From NCBI RefSeq assembly GCF_019565505.1, contig NZ_CP067378.1, forward strand, positions 1,364,001 through 1,428,000: DNA of 64,000 bases, written 5' to 3'. The notes beneath the pieces were generated by a model. The model was not told the origin of the DNA. It was given only the letters and a program-made list of their open reading frames with translations, and ran no database searches. A program made the position numbers and the translations under genes. Below, in pieces: positions 33,276-44,162 of this stretch. The stretch's first letter is position 1. The number at the start of each line of letters is the position of its first letter. The stretch comes from Flavobacterium davisii. Its GTDB lineage: Bacteria > Bacteroidota > Bacteroidia > Flavobacteriales > Flavobacteriaceae.

Positions 33276-35564
33276 TTATTTTTGAACTCTGTGTCTTTTC
33301 TCTTTTTCTTGAGCATCTATAACTGCTATGGTTGCCATGTTAACCATCTCTTCAACACTAGCTCCTAACTGAAAAATATGTACTGGTTTATCTAAACCTA
33401 ACATTATAGGTCCTATTGACTCTACCTTATATAGTTCTTTCAACATTTTATAGGTAATATTGGCTGATTCTAGATTAGGAAACACAAGGGTATTTACTTT
33501 TTGTCCTGCTAATTTAGAGAATGGGAATTTACTCTTCAACATTTCAGGATTTAATGCAAAATCTGTTTGAATTTCACCATCTACAATTAAATCGGGATGA
33601 TGTGTGTGTAAATAAGCTACTGCTTCACGTACTTTAGAAGCACTCTCATCTTTTGAAGAACCAAAGTTAGAAAAAGACACCATGGCCATTACAGGTTCCA
33701 TTCCAAACAGTTTAATTGTTCGAGCTGTCATAAGTGCAATTTTAGCTAAATCTTCTGCGGTTGGATTAGGATTAATGGCTGTATCTGCTAGGAACATAGG
33801 CCCTCTTGCAGTCATCATTAAATTAGTGGTTGCAATTCTACTTACACCAGCTCCTTTCCCTATCAACTCCATTATAGGCTTTACTACCGATGGATAACTT
33901 CTTGAATACCCCGTAACTAAGGCATCTGCCTCTCCTTCATTAATCATCATAGCGGCAAAATAGTTACGTTCACGCATCCATTTTTGAGCATCTAAAAGTG
34001 TAATTCCTCTTCTACGACGGGTTTCCCAATATTTTTGAGCAAATCTATTTTTACGTTCTTCTTCTTCTTTTGTTTTGGGATCAATAATTTCAACTTCTGC
34101 ATCAAAACCTAATTCTTCTTTCAACTCTAGGATAATTTCTTTATTCCCTAACAAAATAGGCATCCCAATTCCTTCTTCAAATACAATTTGTGCTGCCTTT
34201 AACACATCTAAATGGTCTGCCTCTGCAAAAACCACTTTTTTAGGATTTGTTTTAGCACGGTTAGCTAACATACGTACCATTTTGTTATCAGATCCTAATC
34301 TATCTAATAATTCATTTCGGTATTTATCCCAATCTGTTATAGGTTGTTGTGCCACTCCACTATCTATTGCTGCTTTTGCTACGGCTGGAGCAACCTCGGC
34401 TATTAATCGTGGATCAAATGGTTTTGGAATAATATAATCACGACCAAAGACTAATTTAGTTTCTCCATAAGCAACATTCACTTGTTCAGGTACAGGTTGC
34501 TTGGCTAAACAGGCTAATGCTTTTACTGCTGCCATTTTCATGGCTTCGTTTATTTTAGTTGCTCTAACATCTAGTGCTCCACGGAAAATATAGGGAAATC
34601 CTAAAACGTTATTAACCTGATTTGGATAATCGGAACGTCCTGTTGCCATAATAATATCTTCTCGGGTACTGATAGCTAGATTATAATCTATTTCAGGTAC
34701 TGGATTAGCCATAGCAAAAACGATTGGATTTTCAGCCATGGTTAATAACATTTCGGGTTTTAGGACATTTCCTGCTGATAATCCTAAAAACATATCGGCT
34801 CCTACAATAACTTCTGCTAAGGTTTGAGCAGACATATCTTTAGCATATTTCCTTTGAAGATTAGAAATATCTTCTCTACTTGACACTAATAATCCGTTTA
34901 CATCAAACATAAAGATATTTTCAACCTTTACTCCTAATGCCACGTACAAATTAGCACAAGCCAATGCAGCTGAACCAGCCCCAGATACTACTAATTTAAT
35001 TTTACTAATATCTTTGTTTGCTAATTCTAGCGCGTTTAATAATGCTGCTGATGAAATGATAGCGGTTCCGTGTTGATCATCGTGCATCACGGGTATATTT
35101 AGTTCTTCTACTAAACGTCTTTCTATTTCAAAAGATTCAGGAGCTTTTATGTCTTCTAAATTAATTCCTCCAAAAGTAGGAGCTATTGCTTTTACTGTAT
35201 CTACAAACTTGTCAATATCCGTAGCATCTACTTCTATATCAAAAACATCTATATCAGAAAAAATTTTAAACAATAAAGCTTTCCCTTCCATAACGGGTTT
35301 GGATGCTTCTGGTCCTATATCGCCAAGACCTAAAACAGCGGTACCATTAGAAATTACAGCTACTAGATTCCCTTTTGCTGTATATTTATATACTTTATCT
35401 ATGTCTTTAGAAATTTCAATACAAGGTTCGGCCCACACCGGAGAATATGCTAAAGACAAATCACGTTGGGTAGCATATTTTTTAGTCGGAACCACTTTAA
35501 TTTTACCGGAGCTGTGGTTTTGCATGGTACAATAGAGCTTCTCTTCTTTTTTATCGTCTGACAT
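33276..35564 (-). CDS. maeB: NADP-dependent malic enzyme with phosphotransacetylase-like domain
   Basis: 762 residues. The N-terminal malic domain carries [20 protein letters not shown], then [19 protein letters not shown] and the NAD(P) loop [16 protein letters not shown]. From about residue 430 a phosphotransacetylase-like domain follows ([40 protein letters not shown]), probably regulatory. It decarboxylates malate to pyruvate, making NADPH. It is the first gene of the long minus-strand unit. A good promoter lies in front. Confidence 0.95.
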   Translation of the reverse strand: MSDDKKEEKLYCTMQNHSSGKIKVVPTKKYATQRDLSLAYSPVWAEPCIEISKDIDKVYKYTAKGNLVAVISNGTAVLGLGDIGPEASKPVMEGKALLFKIFSDIDVFDIEVDATDIDKFVDTVKAIAPTFGGINLEDIKAPESFEIERRLVEELNIPVMHDDQHGTAIISSAALLNALELANKDISKIKLVVSGAGSAALACANLYVALGVKVENIFMFDVNGLLVSSREDISNLQRKYAKDMSAQTLAEVIVGADMFLGLSAGNVLKPEMLLTMAENPIVFAMANPVPEIDYNLAISTREDIIMATGRSDYPNQVNNVLGFPYIFRGALDVRATKINEAMKMAAVKALACLAKQPVPEQVNVAYGETKLVFGRDYIIPKPFDPRLIAEVAPAVAKAAIDSGVAQQPITDWDKYRNELLDRLGSDNKMVRMLANRAKTNPKKVVFAEADHLDVLKAAQIVFEEGIGMPILLGNKEIILELKEELGFDAEVEIIDPKTKEEEERKNRFAQKYWETRRRRGITLLDAQKWMRERNYFAAMMINEGEADALVTGYSRSYPSVVKPIMELIGKGAGVSRIATTNLMMTARGPMFLADTAINPNPTAEDLAKIALMTARTIKLFGMEPVMAMVSFSNFGSSKDESASKVREAVAYLHTHHPDLIVDGEIQTDFALNPEMLKSKFPFSKLAGQKVNTLVFPNLESANITYKMLKELYKVESIGPIMLGLDKPVHIFQLGASVEEMVNMATIAVIDAQEKEKRHRVQK

Positions 35565-35589
35565 ATTTTTTTGCCTTTTAATGAACTGG

Positions 35590-35620
35590 CAAAGATAAGT
35601 GTTGAAAGAAAAGAATGAAA
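35590..35620 (-). promoter_or_regulatory. Promoter of the maeB-ruvA-sprA unit
   Basis: On the minus strand TATCTTTG (35590-35597) is preceded after 19 bases by TTTC (35617-35620), close to TTTG-N19-TAnnTTTG. The expected start gives a leader of about 20 bases. Confidence 0.6.
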
Positions 35621-35633
35621 TTTTTTAACTAAA

Positions 35634-36560
35634 TTAATCATCTAAAAATAGAATATTCCTTTTTAATCCATTGATTTTAGTTCGCTTAACGGCTGAATTT
35701 TTAAATATTTTTTTAAACACATCTTCTGTAATTTCTCTCCAATCTTCCTTAGTAAAATGTATTAAATCTGGATTAGGTGTAAAGGCATCTATTGCATTCG
35801 GTTTTGCAAAACGATTCCATGGGCATACGTCCTGACATACATCACATCCAAACATCCAATCATCAAATTTGCCTTTCATTTCTTGTGGTATTTGATCTTT
35901 TAATTCAATTGTAAAGTAGGAAATACATTTACTACCATCGACTACATAGGGTTGTATGATAGCTTTTGTAGGGCAAGCATCTATACAGGCGGTACATTTA
36001 CCACAATGATCTGTTGTTGGCAAATCATATTCTAACTCTAAATCTAAAATAATTTCAGCAATGAAATAGAAAGAACCTACTTGTTTTGTAATCAAGTTAC
36101 TATTTTTCCCTATCCATCCTAAACCACTTTTAGCAGCCCACGCTTTATCTAATACGGGGGCTGAATCTACAAATACACGTCCATCCACTTCTCCTATTTC
36201 TGTTTGAATAAAGCGAAGTAAGTCTTTTAGTTTATCTTTTATTACAAAATGATAATCTTCACCATAGGCGTACTTAGAGATTTTGTACGAATCTTGATTT
36301 TGAATTTCAGACGGGTAATAATTAAGTACTAAAGAAATAACACTTTTAGCCCCTTCAACTAATAACCTAGGATCTAATCGTTTGTCAAAATGGTTTTCCA
36401 TATACCCCATTTGGCCGTTCATCCCTTTTTTCAACCATTTTTCTAAACGAGGTGCTTCTTCTTTTAAAAAATCAGCTTTAGAAATCCCACAGGAAAGAAA
36501 TCCGAGTCGTAACGACTCGGATTTTATTAACTGGGTATATTTTTCTTTATTATTAATCAA
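35634..36560 (-). CDS. queG: Epoxyqueuosine reductase QueG
   Basis: 308 residues. [13 protein letters not shown] and two 4Fe-4S motifs ([16 protein letters not shown] and [14 protein letters not shown]) are typical of the cobalamin-dependent enzyme that makes queuosine in tRNA. An N-terminal DUF1730 part ([20 protein letters not shown]) is present. The start at 36560 fits the family, but codons 13-21 lie inside a strong hairpin that reads like a terminator for ruvB. The gene is intact and follows ruvB after 23 bases. Confidence 0.95.
   Translation of the reverse strand: MINNKEKYTQLIKSESLRLGFLSCGISKADFLKEEAPRLEKWLKKGMNGQMGYMENHFDKRLDPRLLVEGAKSVISLVLNYYPSEIQNQDSYKISKYAYGEDYHFVIKDKLKDLLRFIQTEIGEVDGRVFVDSAPVLDKAWAAKSGLGWIGKNSNLITKQVGSFYFIAEIILDLELEYDLPTTDHCGKCTACIDACPTKAIIQPYVVDGSKCISYFTIELKDQIPQEMKGKFDDWMFGCDVCQDVCPWNRFAKPNAIDAFTPNPDLIHFTKEDWREITEDVFKKIFKNSAVKRTKINGLKRNILFLDD
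36498..36524 (-). terminator. Terminator-like hairpin inside the 5' end of queG
   Basis: AAATCCGAGTCG pairs perfectly with CGACTCGGATTT around the loop TAA. On the minus strand it is followed by a mixed T-rich stretch (ATTTCTTTCC). Confidence 0.55.
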
Positions 36561-36583
36561 GCCAATATTTTTGAAAAAATTTA

Positions 36584-37605
36584 CTAGAATAACTCTCCTT
36601 GTGACCCCATACGAGTACGACCAAGATGTTTATATGCCTTTTCTGTTACCTCACGTCCTCTCGGGGTTCTAACTATGAATCCTTCTTGAATCAAAAATGG
36701 TTCATACACTTCTTCTATCGTTTCGCCACTATCGGATACCGCAGTTGCTAATGTACTGATTCCAACTGGACCTCCTTTAAACTTATCAATAATAGTGGTT
36801 AGAATTTTATTATCCATTTCATCTAAACCATGTGCATCCACGTTTAAAGCTTTTAAAGAATATCGAGCTATTTCTATATCTATAGTTCCATTTCCTTTAA
36901 TTTGAGCAAAATCACGTACTCTTCTTAATAAAGCATTGGCAATACGAGGTGTTCCTCTACTACGCCCAGCTACTTCAATAGCTGCCTCCATAGAAATAGG
37001 CGTTCCTAAAATAGAAGCACTACGTTGGACAATGGTTGTTAATAATTCTGTATTGTAATATTGTAATCTTGATTGAATTCCGAAACGGGCTCTCATAGGA
37101 GAGGTGAGTAAACCTGAACGAGTAGTAGCTCCTACTAAAGTAAAAGGATTTAAACCTATCTGCACAGATCGCGCGTTGGGTCCACTTTCGATCATGATAT
37201 CTATTTTATAATCTTCCATGGCGGAATACAAATATTCCTCTACCACTGGACTTAAACGATGTATTTCATCTATAAATAATATATCACGTTCTTCTAAGTT
37301 TGTTAACAATCCTGCCAGATCACCCGGCTTATCCAAAACAGGTCCTGAGGTAATTTTTATTCCAACTCCCAGTTCATTAGCCAATATGTTGGCTAATGTT
37401 GTTTTTCCTAATCCGGTGGTCCATGAAAAAGAGTATGATCTAAAGCATCTCCTCTAAGATTAGCTGCTTTAACAAATACTTTCAAATTTTCTAATACCTG
37501 ATCCTGACCAGCAAAATCTTCAAAACTTAACGGGCGTAAGGCACGCTCAACATCCATCTCTTGCGGTGTAAAACGTTCTTTATTAGGATTCAAATTTTCA
37601 TTCAT
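36584..37605 (-). CDS. ruvB: Holliday junction DNA helicase RuvB
   Basis: 340 residues after one correction. The AAA+ motor shows Walker A ([20 protein letters not shown]), Walker B ([19 protein letters not shown]), sensor 1 (LVGATTRSG) and the winged-helix end ([19 protein letters not shown]). A C is missing at 37413 (plus strand CCGG for CCCGG), so the frame breaks exactly in Walker A (GPPD then stop). Sequence error is far more likely than loss of function. The TATCTTTG box ends 4 bases before the ATG, so the transcript may be leaderless. Confidence 0.95.
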
Positions 37606-37609
37606 TATG

Positions 37610-37617
37610 CAAAGATA
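37610..37617 (-). promoter_or_regulatory. -7 box of ruvB, leaderless layout
   Basis: TATCTTTG on the minus strand ends 4 bases before the ATG, which puts the predicted transcript start on the initiation codon. A -33 TTTG is not seen. Confidence 0.45.
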
Positions 37618-37693
37618 AAAGTTTGTTTCGTGAATTATGCACTAGCACTTCAATAAATAAAAAAACATATATTAGCAAATCAAACCAAAAACT

Positions 37694-39103
37694 ATGGAAA
37701 AACAAACACAAGAATTTAAAAAAGAATTAGGTTTACTAGACGGAACACTACTAGTAGTAGGTTCTATGATTGGTTCGGGTATATTTATTGTAAGTGCTGA
37801 TATTGCTCGTAATATTGGCAGTGCTGGATGGTTAATAACTATATGGATTATTTCTGCACTTATAACTATGACAGCTGCCGTTAGTTATGGCGAACTTAGC
37901 GCTATGTATCCAGAAGCAGGAGGACAATATGTTTATTTAAAAGAGGCTTATAACAAATTGATTGCATTTCTGTACGGATGGAGTTTTTTTGCGGTCATAC
38001 AAACAGGAACTATAGCAGCTGTAGGCGTTGCCTTTTCTAAATTTACGGCCTATCTTATTCCAGCATTTAGCGAAAATAATTTTATTATTAACCTCCCTAA
38101 TTTCAAGCTAAGCGCTGCACAAATTGTTTCTATCATTACCATTATAATTCTTACTTATATCAATAGCAAAGGGGTTAAAAACGGAAAAATAATTCAAAAA
38201 ATATTTACTATTACAAAAATTGCATCCTTATTTGGGCTCATCGTATTTGGATTCATATTGGCTGCTAAAAGTGACATTTGGAATAACAATTGGAATACTA
38301 GTTGGACAGCTCAGTCCTTTAATAAAGAAACTAACACTTGGACAATTCTGAGCGGATATACTTTATTATCTGCTATTGCAGCTTCTATGGTAGGTTCTTT
38401 ATTTTCAAGTGATGCTTGGAATGGTGTAACTTTTATTTCTGGTGAAATAAAAAATCCTGAACGAAATGTAGGATTAAGTCTCTTCTTAGGAACTTTAATT
38501 GTAAGTATAATTTACATATTAGCAAATGTAATGTATTTAGCCGTTATGCCATTGAACGCCATTGCCTTTGCTCCTTCAGACCGAGTGGCTGTGGTTGCAT
38601 CAGAGCATATTTTTGGCACAACAGGGACTTTTATTATCGCAATTATGATCATGATTTCTACTTTTGGTTGTAATAATGGATTAATCATGGCGGGATCAAG
38701 GGTGTATTATACGATGGCAAAAGATGGTTTATTTTTTAAAAAGGCTGCTGAATTAAATAGCGCAGCTGTTCCCGGCTGGGGATTATGGATTCAATGTATT
38801 TGGGCCTCTTTACTTTGTTTAACAGGCAAATATGGTGATTTGTTAGATTTTGTAATGATTATAGTTATTATTTTTTATATTTTGACGATTCTAGGGATTT
38901 TTATCTTAAGAAAGAAAAAGCCTGAATTAAAAAGGCCCTATAAAGCTTTTGGTTACCCTATTTTACCTGCACTTTATATTATTGTTTCTTTGGCTATTTG
39001 TATCATGCTTTTAATAGATAAAACAAGTACTTGTGGATGGGGAGTATTAATTATGTTAGGAGGAATTCCTATTTATTATATAACGAAAGGAAAAGAGAAA
39101 TAA
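37694..39103 (+). CDS. APC family amino acid permease
   Basis: 469 residues with about twelve membrane segments. The APC signature is at the start (LLDGTLLVVGSMIGSGIFIV, with the GSGIF substrate loop), followed by GGQYVYLKEAYNKLIAFLYG and FISGEIKNPERNVGLSLFLG. It is a proton- or sodium-coupled or exchange transporter for amino acids; the substrate cannot be read from sequence. It is divergent from ruvB and convergent with infB. Confidence 0.88.
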   Translation: MEKQTQEFKKELGLLDGTLLVVGSMIGSGIFIVSADIARNIGSAGWLITIWIISALITMTAAVSYGELSAMYPEAGGQYVYLKEAYNKLIAFLYGWSFFAVIQTGTIAAVGVAFSKFTAYLIPAFSENNFIINLPNFKLSAAQIVSIITIIILTYINSKGVKNGKIIQKIFTITKIASLFGLIVFGFILAAKSDIWNNNWNTSWTAQSFNKETNTWTILSGYTLLSAIAASMVGSLFSSDAWNGVTFISGEIKNPERNVGLSLFLGTLIVSIIYILANVMYLAVMPLNAIAFAPSDRVAVVASEHIFGTTGTFIIAIMIMISTFGCNNGLIMAGSRVYYTMAKDGLFFKKAAELNSAAVPGWGLWIQCIWASLLCLTGKYGDLLDFVMIIVIIFYILTILGIFILRKKKPELKRPYKAFGYPILPALYIIVSLAICIMLLIDKTSTCGWGVLIMLGGIPIYYITKGKEK

Positions 39104-39237
39104 GAGATTATAATTGGCTATAAAATAAACAAAAGATCTTTACAAGAAATTAAATTATAAATAAGGTGTTCTATTTTCGAACTATATATTTTCATAAGAT
39201 TTTTTATTCTGCTATTTTTTCAAGAAAAGAAGTAGTG

Positions 39238-39285
39238 GTATACAATAAAAAAACCTCGATAAATCGAGGTTTTTTTATTGTATAC
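39238..39285. terminator. Bidirectional terminator, 48-base perfect hairpin
   Basis: A perfect 22-bp stem with the loop TAAA. The GC part ACCTCGA/TCGAGGT is flanked by A7 and T7, so it can stop transcription from both the permease and infB sides. The 130 bases before it hold nothing else recognisable. Confidence 0.93.
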
Positions 39286-39293
39286 ATATTGTA

Positions 39294-42212
39294 TTATTTC
39301 AATTTCTTTTTAACTTCTACGGTAGTGAATCCTTCAATTACGTCATATTCTTGAATATCGTTGTAACCTTTAATCTGCATACCGCAATCGTATCCTTTAG
39401 AAACTTCTTTCACATCGTCTTTGAAACGTTTTAAGGCTATCAAATCACCTGTATAAATTACAACTCCTTCGCGGATTAGGCGGATTTTATTGGATCTAAA
39501 AATCTTACCATCTGTAACCATACATCCTGCAATGGTACCCACTTTCGAAATTTTGAATAATTCACGTATTTCGGCAGTACCCGTAATTTCTTCTTTAAAC
39601 TCAGGAGATAACATACCTTCCATTGCATCACGTAAATCATCAATTGCAGCATAGATGATAGAATAATGACGAATATCTATCTCTTCTTTTTCTGCTAATG
39701 ATTTAGCATTTCCTTGTGGTCGTACGTTAAACCCTATAATAATTGCATCGGAAGCAGAAGCTAACATTACATCTGACTCGGTAATAGCACCCACTCCTTT
39801 GTGAATAATATTGATCTGAATTTCTTCTGTTGACAATTTAGAGAATGAATCTGATAATGCTTCCACTGATCCATCTACGTCTCCTTTTAAAATAATATTT
39901 AATTCTTTGAATTGACCTAATGCAATACGACGTCCAATTTCATCTAATGTAATATGGCGTTGTGTTCTTACAGATTGCTCACGTAATAGCTGAGTACGTT
40001 TAGCGGCAATTTGTTTTGCTTCTCTTTCATCTTCAAATACATTAAACTTATCTCCAGCTGTAGGAGCTCCATCCAAACCTAATATGGATACTGGTGTTGA
40101 AGGCCCTGCTTCTTTTACATTATGACCACGTTCATCTTGCATAGCACGAATTTTACCGTGGTGCTTACCAGCTAACACATAATCACCAATTTTAAGAGTT
40201 CCTGCTTGTACTAAAATTGTAGATACATAACCGCGTCCTTTATCTAAGAATGCTTCTACAACCGTTCCTACTGCTGGTTTATCAGGGTTTGCTTTTAATT
40301 CTAGTATCTCGGCTTCTAATAATACTTTTTCAAGTAATTCTTTTACACCAATACCCATCTTAGCAGAAATATCATGAGACTGGTATTTACCTCCCCATTC
40401 TTCAACAAGGAAGTTCATGGCTGCTAATTTTTCTTTAATTTTATCAGGATTAGCTGTTGGCTTATCAATTTTGTTAATTGCGAAAATTATTGGCACACCC
40501 GCTGCTTGTGCATGGCTAATTGCTTCCTTAGTTTGTGGCATGATATCATCATCAGCTGCCACTACAATAATCGCAATATCTGTTACTTGAGCACCACGAG
40601 CTCGCATTGCAGTAAAAGCTTCGTGACCTGGCGTATCAAGGAATGTAATTTCTTGACCGCTTTCTAATTCTACTCCGTAAGCACCAATATGCTGTGTAAT
40701 ACCTCCTGACTCACCTGCAATTACATTTGTTTTACGGATATAATCTAATAGTGATGTTTTACCATGATCTACGTGACCCATTACGGTTACAATTGGAGCA
40801 CGTTGTTTTAAATCTTCTGGCTTATCTTCTACAATTTCAATTGCTTCTTCAATATCAGCAGTAGTAAACTGTACTTCATATCCAAATTCATCTGCCACAA
40901 TCGTTAACGTTTCAGCATCTAAACGCTGATTCATGGTTACCATGATTCCCAAGGACATACATGTTCCGATAACCTTCGTAATTGGGACATCCATCATAGT
41001 TGCAATTTCACCCACTGTTACGAATTCTGTAACCTTAAGAACTTTGCTTCCCTCTTCTTTTGCTGCTAACTCAGCCTCATTACGTTCTCTATGAGAATCT
41101 CGTTTATCACGGCGATACTTAGCTGCTTTTGATTTATTTCCTTTTCCTTGTAATCTTTCAAGAGTTTCTTTAATCTGATTTTTTACTTCTTCTTCTGTTG
41201 GTTCAACTTTTACAACAGGTGCTTTTTTATTGAATTTGTTTCCACCTTTGTTTCCATTGTGGTTTCCTCCGTGATTACCTCTATTCCCCTGCCCGTTGTT
41301 ATTATTATTGTTATTATTGTTATTACCGTCTTGTTTATTAGACTGGTTAGGCTTAGAAGGAATTCGATTACGTTTTTTCTTATTGGCATCATTCCCTCCT
41401 TGATGGTTATTATTCCCACCTTGGTTAGGTCTTGAATCTTCTTTTTTCTTTTTAGGTTTTTCAAATTGAGAAAGGTCAATTTTTTGACCTGTAAAAGTAG
41501 CACCTGATAGTTTTTGATATTGAGTTTCATAGCGTTCTTCTACTACTTGACCTGCTTCAACTGAAGGACTTGTTGCAGGCTTTTCAGCTTTAGTTTCTAC
41601 TTTTGGCTCAACTACGGGTTTTATTACTTTCACTTGTGGTTTTTCTATTTGTTTTTCTACCACTTTTTCTACCTTTTTTTCAACAGGAGGCACCACCACA
41701 GGTTTAACCTTAATTTCTACTGGTTTTTCCTGTTTTGGTTCAATTTTTACCACAACCTTTTCTTCTTCTACTACTGTAGGTTTTGAAATTTCTTTTTCAA
41801 CGGGCTCTACTTCTACTTTTGGTGTTTCGATTTCAGGTTTTGCAACAGGCTTAGGATTTAAGTCTATCTTTCCTACTTTTTTAGGCCCTGACAAAGCCGC
41901 TGCTTTGGCTTTGATAACATCCTGACGCGCACGTTCTTCTTCAAGGCGTTTTTGCTCTAATTCGTGTTCACGCTCTAAACGTAACGCTTCTTTTTCTTTA
42001 CGTTTTTCTTCGCCTACTTCTTTAGATGCGTCTTTGTTACCTTTATCTCCAGCAAATTGATTAGATAGAATACCATATATCTCCTCTGTGATTTTGGTAT
42101 TTGGATTAGATTCTATTATAAAACCTTTATCCTTTAAAAAATCAACAGCTCGCTCAAGAGATATATTAAATTCTCTTAATACTTTGTTTATTCTTATTGT
42201 TCCTTCAGACAT
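39294..42212 (-). CDS. infB: Translation initiation factor IF-2
   Basis: 972 residues. The N-terminal IF2_N part is followed by a long charged low-complexity linker (about residues 60-380) with Lys/Glu/Val-rich repeats and a poly-Asn run. The GTPase core carries [39 protein letters not shown] and [12 protein letters not shown], and the C-terminal domains bind fMet-tRNA. The linker is long even for Bacteroidetes. It is last in the rimP-nusA-infB operon and intact. Confidence 0.97.
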   Translation of the reverse strand: MSEGTIRINKVLREFNISLERAVDFLKDKGFIIESNPNTKITEEIYGILSNQFAGDKGNKDASKEVGEEKRKEKEALRLEREHELEQKRLEEERARQDVIKAKAAALSGPKKVGKIDLNPKPVAKPEIETPKVEVEPVEKEISKPTVVEEEKVVVKIEPKQEKPVEIKVKPVVVPPVEKKVEKVVEKQIEKPQVKVIKPVVEPKVETKAEKPATSPSVEAGQVVEERYETQYQKLSGATFTGQKIDLSQFEKPKKKKEDSRPNQGGNNNHQGGNDANKKKRNRIPSKPNQSNKQDGNNNNNNNNNNGQGNRGNHGGNHNGNKGGNKFNKKAPVVKVEPTEEEVKNQIKETLERLQGKGNKSKAAKYRRDKRDSHRERNEAELAAKEEGSKVLKVTEFVTVGEIATMMDVPITKVIGTCMSLGIMVTMNQRLDAETLTIVADEFGYEVQFTTADIEEAIEIVEDKPEDLKQRAPIVTVMGHVDHGKTSLLDYIRKTNVIAGESGGITQHIGAYGVELESGQEITFLDTPGHEAFTAMRARGAQVTDIAIIVVAADDDIMPQTKEAISHAQAAGVPIIFAINKIDKPTANPDKIKEKLAAMNFLVEEWGGKYQSHDISAKMGIGVKELLEKVLLEAEILELKANPDKPAVGTVVEAFLDKGRGYVSTILVQAGTLKIGDYVLAGKHHGKIRAMQDERGHNVKEAGPSTPVSILGLDGAPTAGDKFNVFEDEREAKQIAAKRTQLLREQSVRTQRHITLDEIGRRIALGQFKELNIILKGDVDGSVEALSDSFSKLSTEEIQINIIHKGVGAITESDVMLASASDAIIIGFNVRPQGNAKSLAEKEEIDIRHYSIIYAAIDDLRDAMEGMLSPEFKEEITGTAEIRELFKISKVGTIAGCMVTDGKIFRSNKIRLIREGVVIYTGDLIALKRFKDDVKEVSKGYDCGMQIKGYNDIQEYDVIEGFTTVEVKKKLK

Positions 42213-42259
42213 AAATTTTATTTATGGTTTTTTTTATTTTTTTGTGGATTAAAAAGCGA

Positions 42260-43503
42260 TTAATCTTCAAATTCTTCTTTTAAAATCTTGATTACATCAA
42301 GAATAGTTTCTTCTTCTAAATCCGTACGACGTACTAAATCTTCTACATCTTGACTTAAAATACTACGTGCTGTGTCTAGCCCTACTTTTGCAAACTCGTC
42401 TATGATCCAACCATCAATTTCGTCTGCAAACTCTGTTAATTCAACATCATCTTCATCTTCTTGTGCACTTCCTTCTCGAATTACATCTAATTCATAACCC
42501 GTTAACATCCCTGCTAGTTTGATGTTTTGACCACCCCGACCAATTGCTTTTGATACTTCTTCTAATTTTAGATATACCTCAGCTGTTTTCTTTTCTTCAT
42601 CAATTTTAATTGAAGAAACTTTTGCAGGACTTAATGCTCTAGTAATAAATAACTGTGTATTGTTGGTATAATTAATTACATCAATATTTTCATTTCCTAA
42701 TTCACGAACTATTCCGTGAATACGAGAACCTTTCATACCTACACAAGCACCTACTGGATCGATTCTATCATCATAAGAATCTACCGCTACTTTTGCTTTT
42801 TCTCCGGTATACGAACTACTTTTTTAATTGTAATTAAACCATCAAACACTTCTGGAATTTCTTGTTCAAATAGTTTTTCTAAGAATTTTTCAGAAGTTCT
42901 AGACATGATGATTTGTGGTTTGTTCCCCTTTAGTTCAACATTTTCTATAACTCCGCGAACATTATCACCTTTTCTAAAAAAATCAGATTGTATTTGTTTT
43001 TCTTTTGGCAATACAATTTCATTTCCTTCATCATCAACTAATATTACAGCTTTGGGGCGTACGTGATGTACCTCTGCGGTATAAATATCACCGATTAAAT
43101 CTTTGAATTGTTTATACAAATTGGTACTATCATGTTCGTGAATTTTAGAAATTAAATTCTGACGTAAAGCTAAAATGGCTCTTCTTCCTAGATCTATTAA
43201 TTTTACTTCTTCCGATACTTCTTCTCCAATTTCAAAATCTGGTTCTATTCTACGAGCTTCTGTCAGCGTAATTTCCTCATTTTCGAAATCTAAATCCTCA
43301 TCTGCTACAATAACACGACGTCTCCAAATCTCCATATCGCCTTTGTCAGGATTGATAATAATATCAAAATTTTCATCGGATCCGTATTTTTTCTTCAATG
43401 CACTTCTAAACACATCTTCCAAAATAGCCATTAATGTAACACGATCGATAGATTTATTATCTTTAAATTCTGAAAACGATTCGATTAATGCTAAATTCTC
43501 CAT
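42260..43503 (-). CDS. nusA: Transcription termination/antitermination factor NusA
   Basis: 414 residues after one correction. An N-terminal RNA polymerase-binding domain, an S1 domain (LIGDIYTAEVHHVRPKAVIL) and KH domains (ACVGMKGSRIHGIVRELGNE, EVSKAIGRGGQNIKLAGML) are present. A C is missing at 42804 (CCGG for CCCGG), giving VRIPEKKQK and a stop in place of VRIPGEKAKVAVDSYDDRID. NusA is essential in most bacteria, so this supports an error in the sequence. It starts 19 bases after rimP. Confidence 0.96.
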
Positions 43504-43522
43504 ACAACTCTTTGATTTTTTT

Positions 43523-43988
43523 TTAAAATATAATTGTAACTACTGCCTCCACAATATTGCCATATTGTATTTTTTCATTGTGAACAACAGTTTCTTTTCC
43601 TTTTCCTATTTTTTTTTGGTTCACGTGCAGTCCACTCTAAAGTAACCACCTCATCATCGGCTTCTACTAAAAGCGCTTCATACACTTTCTCTGCCGTTCT
43701 GAGCTTTACGGTACGCCCTACATTCTTCTTAAATTGACGAATTCTTGTTAAGGGAGCCGATACACCAGCGGAAGCCACCTCTAAAGCAAAATCTTGTTCC
43801 TCTCTATCAAGGTTGTTTTCAATAGCTCTGCTTATATTCACGCAATCTTGTAATTGCACTCCATTATCGCCATCTAAAGTTACGATAATTTTATTACTAT
43901 CAGTTATAGTTAAATCAATTAAAAAAAGATCTGGAAAATCTTCCAAAGTTTGATTTAATAACTGCCCTACTTTTTCTTTAAATGTCAT
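43523..43988 (-). CDS. rimP: Ribosome maturation factor RimP
   Basis: I chose the ATG at 43988 ([18 protein letters not shown]) over the GTG at 44006, which lies inside a hairpin. [33 protein letters not shown] and [14 protein letters not shown] are RimP motifs; the protein assists 30S subunit assembly. An extra A in the A9 run near 43608-43616 changes the C-terminus; corrected, it ends EAVVTIIF at 43523, giving 154 residues. Confidence 0.93.
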
Positions 43989-43999
43989 TGGTATAAAAA

Positions 44000-44020
44000 G
44001 AGGCACGCGATGCGTGCCTC
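44000..44020 (-). promoter_or_regulatory. Leader hairpin in front of rimP-nusA-infB
   Basis: GAGGCACGC pairs with GCGTGCCTC (9 bp, loop of 3). On the minus strand it is followed at once by TTTTT and ends 11 bases before the rimP ATG. It looks like an intrinsic terminator in the leader, or a structure that hides the start. There is no upstream gene in this direction for it to terminate. Confidence 0.65.
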
Positions 44021-44052
44021 ATTATTTAATGTTTAACTTCTAAATAACGGCA

Positions 44053-44060
44053 CAAATATA
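44053..44060 (-). promoter_or_regulatory. -7 box of the rimP operon
   Basis: TATATTTG on the minus strand fits TAnnTTTG and predicts a leader of about 60 bases that contains the hairpin at 44000-44020. The -33 box is weak. Confidence 0.5.
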
Positions 44061-44162
44061 CATTTTTTTTTTTATTTTACTAACTGATTGATTTTTATTA
44101 AAAACTTTCTTACCTTTATCTGTGAGATTAAGAAAAACAAACCATTAAACAATAACCCCATT

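Noticed and set aside
33682-35535. Plus-strand open frames opposite maeB
   Set aside because: Antisense to a well-supported gene and without recognisable protein features.
39238-39285. 48-base palindrome as an origin or operator
   Set aside because: GC stem between A7 and T7 at a convergent gene junction is fully explained as a bidirectional terminator.
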